Part shown: positions 1 through 8,694 of the stretch, in pieces
Position numbering within the stretch: position 1 is the stretch's first letter
Layout of the letters: each line of letters starts with the position of its first letter
NCBI GenBank assembly: GCA_020052515.1
Contig: JAGVOW010000019.1
Coordinates: 1 to 43,820 of the forward strand
Direction: 5' to 3'
Origin: Brevinematales bacterium
GTDB lineage: Bacteria; Spirochaetota; Brevinematia; Brevinematales; JAOACQ01
Length of the DNA stretch: 43,820 bases
Position numbers and translations under genes: made by a program
Notes under the pieces: generated by a model
Told to the model about the DNA's origin: nothing
Seen by the model: only the letters and a program-made list of their open reading frames with translations
Database searches by the model: none

Positions 1-1
1 A

Positions 2-148
2 GATTTTAATGTGCTGGCAAAGCGGCAGGAAATTTACGAGGCCGCCCGGTTAAAAAATCCGGAACGCTGGAGTCGCCAGTGCAGAAAATGGGAAAGAGCT
101 GATGTGGTTTATTTGAAAAAAGGTGATCGGAAGAAAAAAGTCGCATGA
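2..148 (+). pseudogene. C-terminal fragment of an IS3-like transposase, cut by window edge
   Basis: An open frame enters from the left edge and stops with TGA at 146-148, leaving 48 residues. The stretch NPERWSRQCRKWERADVVYL resembles, from memory, the tail of IS3-family OrfB transposases, which often read PERWSGKTRNW followed by a hydrophobic strand. The catalytic DDE core would lie outside the window, so it cannot be judged whether the element is intact. It faces the flippase gene tail to tail. It could also be another integrase-core protein, since the family call rests on a short tail. Confidence 0.5.
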
Positions 149-200
149 TAAAATGCGAAAACTATCTTGACAAAAAGCGTAAAAGACTCAAACTCCCTTG

Positions 201-1490
201 TTAAAGCGATGTGGTTGAAGATATTTTAGGTTTTAAAGAATTTGAATGAAGAAAGATAGAATCAATCATCAGGAGCAGAAGGACGATGTAGCCGGAAACC
301 CCGACTACGAGGCTTACTTGAATCAGGTCTTGATGGAAGAAGGCGATACCGATACTCTCTATTATTACTCCTCCCAGAATAGTAAGAGAGTAAAGTGTTT
401 TTTCGGAAAGAAAATAGTAGTTGACCAGGTAGCTCACCGCGGCGTAAGGTAGAAACATAAATCCATAGAGCGGCAGAATGTTTTCCATTCCGCTATACTT
501 CCCGGCGAAAAGGTATTGAGCAATTGGTTTGCTGGCAAAAAGCAGTAAAACAGCGTATGCAAAAAGCAGGCCCAGCAGAAAGAAAAACGCCCGCCGGTTG
601 GCATGGTGTAGATTTTCTTTATCCTTTGCCAGAAAGGGAAGCATCACAAAAGCGACAGCAGTGGCTAAATAAAAAGAAGCTTTGCCTATCAGATTAACGA
701 CAGAATAAATTCCAGCGGAATCCGGCAGAAAGTGTCTTACCAATACAGAATCCAAATAGGTGATAAGCTGAAAAGCCCCTACGGAGATGATCGCGTAAAA
801 AAACGATTTCCAGATTCTTCTTGATTGAAAATACTGATTTTTATTTTTTGTTTGAATGACAGCTTTTTTCACTTCTTTAAAACTTTGATAATTTGTAAAG
901 AGAATGATTAATCCGGCAAGCTGCGAGCAAAGGAGTCCCCAGAGGACTCCCAGATAGCTGGTTGTCAATAGTACTAAGCCGATTCCAGCGATAAATTTCA
1001 CTAAAACCATTGCAAAAGAATTGAGTGAATAAATCCCATATTTTTCTCGGGACTGAATCATACTGTAAAAAGGAGTGTATAAAATACTAAGAATTACTAA
1101 GCCAAAAAGCAGAAAAAAGGGAAGGCTTTGCCCAATGTGCAGAAAAGATTTCAGGAAGGGAAATAAAAAAAACAGAATCAGCAGAAGCAAAAGCGTAAAA
1201 CCGATCAGCGCTTTAAAAAGTCCCGCGAAGTAAACTTTCAGCTCATCCCATTTTTTGTGGTGAATTAATTCCGAGAAATCTTTGCTTAATACCATCTGCA
1301 GCGCGCCTACGGGAAGATTGATAATCATTAGGAGAGAAATGAGCGGATATACCATGCCGTATTGTTCCTGCCCCAGTACACGGCTGGCTGCTATATTGAA
1401 AACAAAGTTGAATAAACCCATTAAAACTGACACAAGGGAAACAATCGAGGAATTGATAAAAACCCTGCTGGATAAAAGTTTTTTAATCAT
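201..1490 (-). CDS. polysaccharide (Wzx/MATE-like) flippase
   Basis: This 429-residue protein is almost entirely hydrophobic, with about 12 predicted membrane segments. It begins with a short basic stretch and then an N-terminal region containing ASRVLGQEQYGMVYPL, typical of the oligosaccharide flippase family (Wzx/RfbX within the MATE/MurJ-like superfamily). Such proteins move lipid-linked glycans across the inner membrane. The start codon overlaps the end of pcrA by 8 bases, so it is probably translated from the gpmI-pcrA transcript. No glycosyltransferase cluster lies next to it, so the substrate is unknown. A drug-exporting MATE protein is a less likely alternative. Confidence 0.75.
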   Translation of the reverse strand: MIKKLLSSRVFINSSIVSLVSVLMGLFNFVFNIAASRVLGQEQYGMVYPLISLLMIINLPVGALQMVLSKDFSELIHHKKWDELKVYFAGLFKALIGFTLLLLLILFFLFPFLKSFLHIGQSLPFFLLFGLVILSILYTPFYSMIQSREKYGIYSLNSFAMVLVKFIAGIGLVLLTTSYLGVLWGLLCSQLAGLIILFTNYQSFKEVKKAVIQTKNKNQYFQSRRIWKSFFYAIISVGAFQLITYLDSVLVRHFLPDSAGIYSVVNLIGKASFYLATAVAFVMLPFLAKDKENLHHANRRAFFFLLGLLFAYAVLLLFASKPIAQYLFAGKYSGMENILPLYGFMFLPYAAVSYLVNYYFLSEKTLYSLTILGGVIIESIGIAFFHQDLIQVSLVVGVSGYIVLLLLMIDSIFLHSNSLKPKISSTTSL

Positions 1491-3714
1491 CCTTTACCGC
1501 CCTGATATTCGCCAGAAAGTTCCCGCTCATGTTCTGCACGCCAAATTCTTCAAAATCCACCTTGATAAATTTATCGGAAACAAAGGTCACTTTCCCACGG
1601 CCAAAACGCTTGTGAATGATTTTATCTCCCTGATTAATTTCGGAGAGGGATTGGACCGCTTGCTCTTTTCCTGTGAACTCAGGGATGTTTTCTTCTTCAT
1701 ATTCTTCAATCTCTTTTTTATCACCTTTGTCCAAAGTTTTTTTTCTATAGCTGGCGGTATTTTTTACAAAGCCAGCAGGTTTGGAGCTCTTTTTAAATAT
1801 ATGCTCTAATAAATCCTCAGGGATATCTTTCAGAAAAGGGGAGGGAAGACAGCTCATTAATTCACCATAATTAAAGCGGTTTTCCGGATAGGATAAAAAA
1901 AGATTTTCCTTTGCCCGGGTGATCGCGACATAAAATAACCGCCGCTCCTCATTCATTTCCCTCTGCGAAAAAGAAGAAGAAGCATGCGGTAATAATCCGT
2001 CTACCACTCCACAAATAAAAACAACCGGGAATTCCAGCCCCTTCGCGTTGTGAATGGTCATCAGAGAAACATAATTCCGGTTCTGGTCTTCGGCCAATCC
2101 GTCTACGCTGGTTTGAAGAGTCACTTCATTAATAAAATCGGCCACAAAAGCTTCCGGGTTTCCCTCTTCGTACTCTTTAATGGAATTGATCAATTCTTCT
2201 ACGTTTGACCAGCGGTCAAGACCATCCTGGTCAAAGTCTAATATATAATTTCTATAATGAATAGCGTCCAACAAAATCTTCACAAAATTAGTGGGTGTAA
2301 TTTTGTCCATACTTTGATTGAGTTCCAGAAGGATCTGGCCTAATTCTTTGATAACCGGCACGGTGTTTTTTTGAATCTGGGGGATTTCATCCGCGGCGAG
2401 TAATGCCTCAATAAAGGAAATATTCCTTTCATTGGCAAGCTGCTTGATTTTGATCTGCGAGGCTTCGCCAATTTTTCTTTTTGGTACGTTGATGATTCTG
2501 TCAAAAGAGGCGCTGTCAAATGGATTGACGATCTGCTTGATATAAGCCAGGATGTCTTTGATTTCTTTTCTTTCGTAGAATTTCTGCCCGCCGAAAATTT
2601 TGTAGGGAATATTCTCAGACAGAAGGCTTTCTTCAAAGATGCGCGATTGAGCGTTGGTACGGTAAAAAACGGCAAAATCCTGGTATTCATATTTTTGACT
2701 GAACCGTTTTATCTGATCGACAATCATTCTGGCTTCGTCTCTATCGGTCGTGACTTCTATGAGCCGGATTTTTTCCCCTTCTTTCTTTTCTGTCCAGAGT
2801 TTTTTCTCCATCCGGCCCGAAATTTTAGAAACCACGCTGTTTGCCGCGGAAAGAATAACGCTGGTAGAGCGGTAGTTCTGCTCTAAAGCAATGACTTTTG
2901 CCTGATAGCGGGACTCGAAGTCGTAAATATTGTCTACATTGGCCCCGCGCCATCCATAGATCGACTGGTCATCATCGCCAACCACACAGATATTCTTGTT
3001 TTTAGAACCAATTAAATTGATTAGTTTGTATTGAGCGGAATTGGTGTCCTGAAATTCATCCACCATCATGTAAGGCCACAAATCCTGATAGAAGTTTAAG
3101 ATGTCTTGATTTTTTGATAATATCCGAATGGGAAGGCCTATCAAATCAGGAAAATCGAGGGCTTTATTTTTGCGTAGATTCCTTTCATATTCCCCAAAAA
3201 CTTTGAACGCAATGTCGTCAAAGGAAGAGCTTCTCATCTTTTCAAAGTCGTCCGGGGAAATCAGATTGTCCTTTAAACTGCTGATTTTTTCCGCTACCCC
3301 AGCGGGATTAAAAGATTCCGTATTGATCTGCAATTCTTTCATAATAGTTCTGATTAGATTTTTGGAGTCTGTGTCGTCGTAAATGACAAACTCTTTTGGG
3401 TAGCCCATCGCTTCAGGATTCTTTTTTAAAATCATCATGCCCATGGAATGAAAAGTCCGTATCCATGCGCCGGACACATCGTATTTTACTAATTGAGAAA
3501 TCCGGTTTTTCATTTCACTGGCCGCTTTATTCGTGAATGTTACAGCGAGAATGTTAGAGAGCCGCAGGTGCTTTTCTTTGAGAATGTAGGCAAAGCGGTG
3601 AGTAATCACGCGGGTTTTACCGGAACCGGCTCCTGCCAGTAATAAAAGGGCGCCGTCGGTGTGCTGTACGGCTTCTCTTTGTTTGTCATTTAAGGGAGCA
3701 AGAATGGGATCCAT
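1483..3714 (-). CDS. pcrA: ATP-dependent DNA helicase PcrA/UvrD
   Basis: This is a superfamily 1A 3'-to-5' DNA helicase used in repair and in removing recombinase or stalled polymerase. The 743-residue length is usual. The Q-motif region is near residue 12 and Walker A (LAGAGSGKT) ends at residue 34. Further motifs are DEFQDTNSAQ (Walker B), GDDDQSIYGWRGA, LEQNYRS, TIHNAKGLEFPVVF and RRLFYVAITRAKE. The last 50 residues, starting GDKIIHKRFGRGKV, match the small tudor-like domain at the C-terminus of PcrA/UvrD that binds RNA polymerase, which favours PcrA/UvrD over Rep. It starts 1 base after the gpmI stop codon, in one operon. Confidence 0.95.
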   Translation of the reverse strand: MDPILAPLNDKQREAVQHTDGALLLLAGAGSGKTRVITHRFAYILKEKHLRLSNILAVTFTNKAASEMKNRISQLVKYDVSGAWIRTFHSMGMMILKKNPEAMGYPKEFVIYDDTDSKNLIRTIMKELQINTESFNPAGVAEKISSLKDNLISPDDFEKMRSSSFDDIAFKVFGEYERNLRKNKALDFPDLIGLPIRILSKNQDILNFYQDLWPYMMVDEFQDTNSAQYKLINLIGSKNKNICVVGDDDQSIYGWRGANVDNIYDFESRYQAKVIALEQNYRSTSVILSAANSVVSKISGRMEKKLWTEKKEGEKIRLIEVTTDRDEARMIVDQIKRFSQKYEYQDFAVFYRTNAQSRIFEESLLSENIPYKIFGGQKFYERKEIKDILAYIKQIVNPFDSASFDRIINVPKRKIGEASQIKIKQLANERNISFIEALLAADEIPQIQKNTVPVIKELGQILLELNQSMDKITPTNFVKILLDAIHYRNYILDFDQDGLDRWSNVEELINSIKEYEEGNPEAFVADFINEVTLQTSVDGLAEDQNRNYVSLMTIHNAKGLEFPVVFICGVVDGLLPHASSSFSQREMNEERRLFYVAITRAKENLFLSYPENRFNYGELMSCLPSPFLKDIPEDLLEHIFKKSSKPAGFVKNTASYRKKTLDKGDKKEIEEYEEENIPEFTGKEQAVQSLSEINQGDKIIHKRFGRGKVTFVSDKFIKVDFEEFGVQNMSGNFLANIRAVKDD

Positions 3715-3715
3715 T

Positions 3716-5353
3716 TTATTTTACCATCTCAATGAGCGAAGGTTCATAATCCTCCGGTTTCTCAAACCCCAGAAGGTTGCAGATCGTAGCGGCGACATTC
3801 GCCAATCCTTTCTTTGGTAAATCGGCCATCCTGTATTCATTGTTGTATTGAGAGTCGACTATAATAAAAGGAACAGGATTGAGAGTGTGCGATGTTTTTA
3901 CTTCTCTCTTGCCGTTCTTTTCCACGAACATTTCGTCGGAATTTCCATGATCAGCGGCGATAATGGTAATGCCTCCCAGGCTGTTTAGTGTTTCTACAAG
4001 CTTTCCGACACAAGTGTCCACAACTTCTACAGCGCTGATAGCCGCTTCCATTATGCCAGTGTGGCCTACCATATCGCCATTAGCGAAGTTTAAACGTCCA
4101 AATTTGTATTTGCCGCTTTTTAAAAGCTCAATAGTTTTTTCTGTGATTTCAAAAGCTTTCATCTTAGGGGCTTTATCAAACTGAATTTTATCAGAAGGAA
4201 TTTCAATATAGGTTTCTAATTTTTCGTCAATATAGCCCGATTTGTTTCCATTCCAGAAGTAGGTGACATGCCCAAATTTCTGCGTTTCGGAAATCGCAAA
4301 AGAAGAAACCTGGCTGGCGCAAAGGTATTCTCCCAATGTTTTATCAATTTGCGGGGGATTGACCAGAAAATTTTTCGGCAGATGTAAGTCTCCGTCATAC
4401 TGCATCATACCGGCATAAAACACCTTCGGTCTTCTCTGGCGGTCAAAGCCTTTGAAATCATCGTTTTCAAAAGCCATGGAAATTTCTATAGCCCTGTCCC
4501 CCCGGAAATTGAAGAAAACAACAGAATCTCCATCTACAATTTTTCCTACCGGTTCGCCTTTTTCTGCAATGACAAAAGAAGGAAGGTATTGATCGGTGAT
4601 CTTTGGATCTTCCGAGTAATAAGTTTGGATTGCCTTTTCAGCAGAGTCAAATTGCCTGCCTATGCCTAAGACATGGGCTTCCCAGCCTCTTTTGACTATA
4701 CTCCAGTCGGCAAAATAGCGGTCCATAGTCGTGACCATTCTGCCGCCGCCCGAAGCGATACGATAATCCCACCCGTATTTTGCATGAATATCCTTTAATA
4801 CCTCCTCCAGTTTAGCGAGGTAGAGAGGCGCTGATTTTTCAGAAACGTCCCTCCCGTCTAATAAAGAGTGAATGCGTGCTTTTTTTACGCCTTCCTCTGC
4901 GGCTTTTCTTAATATCGCGAAGAGCTGATCTATATGAGAATGTACGTTTCCATCTGATAGGAGGCCAATCAGATGCAGAGTGGAATTGCTGGTTTTACAA
5001 GGAGCGATTAATTTTTCCCAGACTTCTGTTTTGAAAATACTGCCGTCAGATAAGGCCTGGTTTACCCTCTTTGCCCCTTGCTCAAAAACTCTTCCGGCTC
5101 CCAGGGCATTGTGGCCCACCTCACTGTTTCCCATGTCTTCATCGGAGGGCAGTCCTACCGCTAATCCATGCGCCAGAAGCTCAGTGTATAGTTTGCTTTT
5201 AAAAAGTTTATCCAGAGTGGGTTTTTTTGCTTCATAAACAGCGTTTCCAGGATATTCCTTCCCAATTCCAATTCCATCCATGATAATGAATAAAAGCGGT
5301 CCTTTTCTCCCTTTGAAATTTTGTAACCTATTTAACTGAAAACTTTTGTCCAT
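3716..5353 (-). CDS. gpmI: 2,3-bisphosphoglycerate-independent phosphoglycerate mutase
   Basis: It interconverts 3- and 2-phosphoglycerate in glycolysis using two metal ions (Mn) and a phosphoserine intermediate. The N-terminal metal site is IIMDGIGIG. The nucleophile is Ser77 in DMGNSEVGHNALGAGR. The phosphatase-like metal ligands DRYFAD, NGDMVGHTG and AADHGNSDEM are all visible. At 545 residues it is somewhat longer than the roughly 510 of Bacillus and E. coli enzymes. The start is supported by GGGAGG seven bases upstream of the ATG. It is the first gene of the gpmI-pcrA-flippase operon. Confidence 0.95.
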   Translation of the reverse strand: MDKSFQLNRLQNFKGRKGPLLFIIMDGIGIGKEYPGNAVYEAKKPTLDKLFKSKLYTELLAHGLAVGLPSDEDMGNSEVGHNALGAGRVFEQGAKRVNQALSDGSIFKTEVWEKLIAPCKTSNSTLHLIGLLSDGNVHSHIDQLFAILRKAAEEGVKKARIHSLLDGRDVSEKSAPLYLAKLEEVLKDIHAKYGWDYRIASGGGRMVTTMDRYFADWSIVKRGWEAHVLGIGRQFDSAEKAIQTYYSEDPKITDQYLPSFVIAEKGEPVGKIVDGDSVVFFNFRGDRAIEISMAFENDDFKGFDRQRRPKVFYAGMMQYDGDLHLPKNFLVNPPQIDKTLGEYLCASQVSSFAISETQKFGHVTYFWNGNKSGYIDEKLETYIEIPSDKIQFDKAPKMKAFEITEKTIELLKSGKYKFGRLNFANGDMVGHTGIMEAAISAVEVVDTCVGKLVETLNSLGGITIIAADHGNSDEMFVEKNGKREVKTSHTLNPVPFIIVDSQYNNEYRMADLPKKGLANVAATICNLLGFEKPEDYEPSLIEMVK

Positions 5354-5650
5354 TTTTTTCCTCCCTTGAAAATAAGTTTATAACGACTCCTGGAAAAAAA
5401 TTGCATAGCAATTTTTCGGCAATTTTATAACCTCTTAATGGTATAATAATCCAATTCCGTGAAGCAGTTTACTGCATAAGAATTGCGATCGGTTTATCAT
5501 ACTTTCTCAAAGTCATTTAATTGCCCAATATTTTAATACAAACCGATAAAAACAGCAAAATTCAGAGTGTTGCATAAGTTGAATTTGTATAGCACTTTGT
5601 CCTTGAATGTGTCGTCTGTAATTTTTTAATTAAAAATAAATAAATATAGC
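5354..5650. other. intergenic region without a gene
   Basis: This stretch between the divergent gpmI and HU genes is very AT-rich. I see no convincing open frame or known RNA. It holds only minor inverted repeats: ATTGC/GCAAT around 5400-5412, GCAGT/ACTGC at 5464-5475, and ATCGGTTT at 5488 opposite AAACCGAT at 5540. It presumably carries the gpmI promoter, which I could not place with confidence. Confidence 0.5.
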
Positions 5651-5679
5651 TTGACATAAATTTTTATATTTATTAAAAT
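5651..5679 (+). promoter_or_regulatory. sigma-70-type promoter of HU gene
   Basis: TTGACA at 5651-5656 and TAAAAT at 5674-5679 are separated by 17 bases. They lie about 50 bases upstream of the HU start codon, which has AAGGAG at 5717-5722. Confidence 0.8.
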
Positions 5680-5729
5680 GTAAGGAGAGCCGATAAATAT
5701 TACAAAATCTTTATATAAGGAGTAGTCAG

Positions 5730-6005
5730 ATGACGAAAACAGATTTTATCGTTAAGTACGCTGGTAAGACTGGCGAAACCAAGAAGCGTGCAGCAGAATT
5801 GATTGATACCTTTCTTGGTACTATCGAGTCCGCTTTAGTAAAAGGCGATCCTGTTGCATTTGTTGGTTGGGGAACTTTCCAGGTTCAGAAAAAGGCCGCT
5901 AAAGAGGGAAGAAATCCTAAGACTGGTCAGAAACTTAAAATTCCCGCTAAGAAAGTGGTTAAGTTCAAAGCTGGAAAAGCGTTAGCTACGAAAGTAAATC
6001 ACTAA
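5730..6005 (+). CDS. HU-family nucleoid DNA-binding protein
   Basis: This 91-residue protein has the HU/IHF fold. An N-terminal helical dimerisation region (MTKTDFIVKYAGKTG) is followed by the FVGWGTFQV strand, the DNA-binding arm with GRNPKTGQKLKIPA, and a lysine-rich C-terminal helix. The intact GRNP-TG arm motif indicates a functional minor-groove binder. The gene has its own promoter and an intrinsic terminator, so it is a single-gene transcript. AAGGAG sits 7 bases before the ATG. HU versus IHF subunit cannot be decided with certainty, but a standalone gene and the arm sequence favour HU. Confidence 0.93.
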   Translation: MTKTDFIVKYAGKTGETKKRAAELIDTFLGTIESALVKGDPVAFVGWGTFQVQKKAAKEGRNPKTGQKLKIPAKKVVKFKAGKALATKVNH

Positions 6006-6020
6006 TCAAAGAGTTCATTA

Positions 6021-6068
6021 ATAAAGGGGCGTTAAAAACGCTCCTTTATTGTATTATCTGTTTTTTTT
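6021..6068 (+). terminator. intrinsic terminator of HU gene
   Basis: ATAAAGGGGCGT (6021-6032) pairs with ACGCTCCTTTAT with one G-U pair. After a short AT-rich spacer comes a run of T at about 6061-6068. It starts 15 bases after the HU stop codon. Confidence 0.75.
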
Positions 6069-6088
6069 AAGTATTATTCAAATAAATT

Positions 6089-6132
6089 ATAAATACATAG
6101 GCGCGGTGAATTCACCGCGCCTATGTATTTAT
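6089..6132. repeat. 44-bp perfect palindrome (GCGCGGT family, copy 1)
   Basis: The 22 bases on each side of the centre (GAATTC at 6108-6113) are exact reverse complements. The G/C-rich core CATAGGCGCGGT and its complement are flanked by AT arms. The same core recurs at 41397-41428. It lies between the HU terminator and ndk and could form a long hairpin in either strand. Confidence 0.9.
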
Positions 6133-6215
6133 GTAACTATTTTATGGAAAAATTTAATAAACTTTTTAGTTTTACCGAAAATTAGAGAGCATCCATATTT
6201 CTAAGGAGTGTAACA

Positions 6216-6668
6216 ATGGCAATACAAAGGACTTTCGCAATGATAAAACCGGACGCTTACCAAAACGGAAAGGTAGGAAAAATTATATCCATTATAGAAG
6301 AGAAAGGTTATAAAATCATTCACCTTCGGCTATTAAAATTTACAGAAAAATCCGCTTCACAGTTCTATGAAATGCATAAAGGGCAGCCTTTTTATGAAAA
6401 GCTGATTCGCTTTACCACTTCCGACAAGGTTGTAGGGATGGTTCTGGAAAAAGAAAACGCAATAGAGGATTTTAGAAAATTAATGGGCAGTACCGATCCG
6501 GTAAAAGCAGAGCCGGATAGCATTAGAAAGCTTTACGGTACAGGCCTTCCACCCAACGCGATCCATGGATCAGATTCTTCGGAAAGCGCAAAGAAAGAAA
6601 TTACTTATATTTTTGGAGAATTTGCTTCTATCCCTTCTGTAGAAAAATCGAGCGCGAAAGAATATTAA
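6216..6668 (+). CDS. ndk: nucleoside diphosphate kinase
   Basis: It transfers the gamma phosphate of ATP to other nucleoside diphosphates through a phosphohistidine. At 150 residues the length is usual. The start RTFAMIKPDA, the RPF-loop equivalent near residue 58, the TDPVKAEPDSIR segment and the active site NAIHGSDS with catalytic His117 are all intact. AAGGAG lies upstream of the ATG. The gene ends 6 bases before the convergent tRNA-Leu gene. The last 15 residues look unusually polar but remain within family variation. Confidence 0.95.
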   Translation: MAIQRTFAMIKPDAYQNGKVGKIISIIEEKGYKIIHLRLLKFTEKSASQFYEMHKGQPFYEKLIRFTTSDKVVGMVLEKENAIEDFRKLMGSTDPVKAEPDSIRKLYGTGLPPNAIHGSDSSESAKKEITYIFGEFASIPSVEKSSAKEY

Positions 6669-6674
6669 AATAGA

Positions 6675-6762
6675 TTGCCGAAGGGGGGACTTGAACCCCC
6701 ACGGGAGGTGAATCCCACTGGATTTTGAGTCCAGCGCGTCTGCCAGTTCCGCCACTTCGGCA
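6675..6762 (-). tRNA. tRNA-Leu (anticodon CAA)
   Basis: The reverse strand folds as an 88-nt class II tRNA. Acceptor TGCCGAA pairs with TTCGGCA, with discriminator A. The anticodon loop is CTCAAAA. There is a long variable arm and a GGTTCAAGTCC T-arm. The 3' CCA is not encoded. It lies just downstream of the trigger factor gene on the same strand. Confidence 0.95.
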
Positions 6763-6768
6763 TAAAGA

Positions 6769-8037
6769 TTATTTGGTTTGGACTAAAGGAACCTTATTCC
6801 TGGTTTTAAAATGCGCCTTTTCCATCAAGAACTGAACCCCCGCCTCAAACTCAGCCATTTCTAAAACAGAATTCCATTCTTCTTTGGAAGAATTTTGCTT
6901 ATATTCTTCTAAGGTCATATTGTGCTCTTTAGCATAAGATTTCGCTATTCTATTAATAACTTCATTATTCGGCTGCAAAGAGTTCTTTTTCGCAATATCC
7001 TTTACAGCAGTATAATAAATTAGCTTTTCGTTGATTCTATCCGGCAGCGCGGTAAACTCTTCCCGGATTTTTTTATCTTCCAGGATATTGTTTAAAGCTA
7101 GCTCTGAAAGAAAAAAATTACTTTCAATAAAATGAAAAATCTCTCTTTGAGAAAGACGGATAAATTCAGATTTTGGCACATTTACTTTTGCTTCCTTTCC
7201 AATATAAGATAAAAGGGCATTCTTCTTGTTGATTTCATTCAATTGCTTTTGCATAGCTTTAAAGCGCTCTTCCGCTTTTTCCTTGTAATCGCTTACAGTT
7301 TTAGATGGGGATACCTGCTGTACTAATTCGTCTGTGAGATCCTGAATCGTAGGGCGTTCAATATTGACAATTTCCACTTCTATTTCATCCGATTCTGTTT
7401 TGTCCATAAAATCCAGCACATAAGAATCCATTTCACTTAAAGCTAACTTTAAAACATCACCTTTTTTGTGACCTATTAAACTTTTTATAACACTGGAATC
7501 AAATAGAGTTTCGCTGTTTTCAACATTTTTCGCATTCAGTAATTTAACGGTTACGGTATCCTTTTCTTCAATTTTTCCGTTTATAGGCGAAAGGGATTTA
7601 AATTCTTCCTTTATAGAATACTCCAACATCTTTGTGTCATAATAATATTCGTCGTATTCTATGGAAGCGTTTTCAATATCAATACTTCCCATAACAACAG
7701 GAGCGCTTTCAAAAACGATAGAAAAAGAAAAAGGAGCGTTTTTTACCAGATTGGAAAACGGCTTGAAACGCGGCTCTGAATAAATAATTACACCTTCGCT
7801 TTCGAGGCGGTCAATTGATTTGTAAATCAAGCCATTCATTACCGTTCTATTCAATTCATCCGCACTATTCTTTTCAATTATTTCAAATGGAACCTTGCCT
7901 GTTCTATAACCGGGGAATTCAACTTTCTTTTGTAAATTCGTCAGAGAGGTTTCATATTCACGGTTTACTTCTTCCGCGACAAAATGAACGAATACTTCTT
8001 TCAAACAATCTTGATGGTCTTTGGTAAAAAGCCGCAT
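6769..8037 (-). CDS. tig: trigger factor (divergent)
   Basis: Trigger factor is the ribosome-bound chaperone that meets nascent chains. The ribosome-docking signature is seen as GYRTGKVP near residue 44. The N-terminal domain is followed by a shortened, divergent FKBP-like segment (about 150-230, DTVTVKLLNAKN to GHKKGDVLKLAL) and a long helical C-terminal domain. At 422 residues the length is near normal. The PPIase pocket residues are hard to recognise, so isomerase activity is doubtful. The start has GGAG 9 bases before the ATG. The gene follows a tRNA cluster, as tig does in several phyla, but clpP and clpX are not next to it. Confidence 0.85.
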   Translation of the reverse strand: MRLFTKDHQDCLKEVFVHFVAEEVNREYETSLTNLQKKVEFPGYRTGKVPFEIIEKNSADELNRTVMNGLIYKSIDRLESEGVIIYSEPRFKPFSNLVKNAPFSFSIVFESAPVVMGSIDIENASIEYDEYYYDTKMLEYSIKEEFKSLSPINGKIEEKDTVTVKLLNAKNVENSETLFDSSVIKSLIGHKKGDVLKLALSEMDSYVLDFMDKTESDEIEVEIVNIERPTIQDLTDELVQQVSPSKTVSDYKEKAEERFKAMQKQLNEINKKNALLSYIGKEAKVNVPKSEFIRLSQREIFHFIESNFFLSELALNNILEDKKIREEFTALPDRINEKLIYYTAVKDIAKKNSLQPNNEVINRIAKSYAKEHNMTLEEYKQNSSKEEWNSVLEMAEFEAGVQFLMEKAHFKTRNKVPLVQTK

Positions 8038-8062
8038 TAGACTACTCCAATATTATTTTATT

Positions 8063-8102
8063 AAAAAAACTGCCACTGAGCAGCGTTCAACTACTCTGTG
8101 GC
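8063..8102 (-). terminator. intrinsic terminator between tRNA-Gly and tig
   Basis: On the reverse strand GCCACAGAG (8102-8094) pairs with CTCAGTGGC (8080-8072) with one mismatch, followed by GTTTTTTT. It would end most tRNA operon transcripts before tig, leaving some read-through or a separate tig promoter. Confidence 0.65.
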
Positions 8103-8117
8103 AAGAAGAATAATAAC

Positions 8118-8190
8118 AGCGGAAAACGGGATTCGAACCCGCGACATCTACCTTGGCAAGGTAGCACTCTACCAACTGAGCTATTTCCGC
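8118..8190 (-). tRNA. tRNA-Gly (anticodon GCC)
   Basis: Acceptor GCGGAAA pairs with TTTCCGC. D-arm AGCTCAGTTGGTAGAGT, anticodon loop TTGCCAA and T-arm GGTTCGAATCC are intact. CCA is not encoded. It is the last tRNA before the terminator. Confidence 0.95.
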
Positions 8191-8245
8191 AAATGGCTAA
8201 CCCATTCTAAAACAAACAAATTTATAAAAACAAAAAAACTACTTT

Positions 8246-8327
8246 TGCGAGTAGAGGGACTTGAACCCACACGCGTTTCCGCACCAGATCCTAAGTCTGG
8301 CGTGTCTGCCAATTCCACCATACTCGC
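8246..8327 (-). tRNA. tRNA-Leu (anticodon TAG)
   Basis: Acceptor GCGAGTA pairs with TACTCGC, with discriminator A. The anticodon stem CCAGA/TCTGG encloses loop CTTAGGA. A class II variable arm (GTGCGGAAACGCGT) is present. Confidence 0.95.
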
Positions 8328-8341
8328 GTACCTTATCTATT

Positions 8342-8414
<73 letters not shown>

Positions 8415-8438
8415 GAAGGAAGTCACCCTTTACTTACT

Positions 8439-8512
8439 CGCGCCCGGCAGGACTCGAACCTGCGGCCTTCGGATTCGAAGTCCACTGCTCTATCCAGCTG
8501 AGCTACGGGCGC
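8439..8512 (-). tRNA. tRNA-Arg (anticodon TCG)
   Basis: Acceptor GCGCCCG pairs with CGGGCGC, with discriminator G. The anticodon loop is CTTCGAA in stem GTGGA/TCCGA, whose outer pair is a mismatch. The T-arm is normal. Confidence 0.93.
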
Positions 8513-8536
8513 AAACCTTTCAGAAAAAACTAAATG

Positions 8537-8610
8537 GGTGGACAATGGGATTTGAACCCACAGCCCCCGGTGCCACAGACCGGTGCTCTAACCGTTGAGC
8601 TATGTCCACC
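8537..8610 (-). tRNA. tRNA-His (anticodon GTG)
   Basis: The encoded extra G at position -1 pairs with C73, the histidine identity pair, making an 8-bp acceptor GGTGGACA/TGTCCACC. The anticodon loop is CTGTGGC. Confidence 0.95.
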
Positions 8611-8616
8611 AGGTCT

Positions 8617-8690
8617 TGCGCCTGACAGGAATCGAACCTGTGGCCCACAGCTTAGAAGGCTGTTGCTCTATCCAGCTGAGCTACAGGCGC
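8617..8690 (-). tRNA. tRNA-Arg (anticodon TCT)
   Basis: Acceptor GCGCCTG pairs with CAGGCGC, with discriminator A. Anticodon stem ACAGC/GCTGT encloses loop CTTCTAA. Confidence 0.95.
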
Positions 8691-8694
8691 TCAT

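Noticed and set aside
246-452. 68-residue frame on the + strand opposite the flippase gene
   Set aside because: It overlaps a full membrane protein gene and has no ribosome site or domain.
5674-5696. GCCGATAA at 5689-5696, a flagellar sigma-28 -10 box, in the HU leader with TAAA upstream
   Set aside because: TAAA is only 11 bases upstream instead of about 15, and a good housekeeping promoter already lies there. HU is not a flagellar gene.
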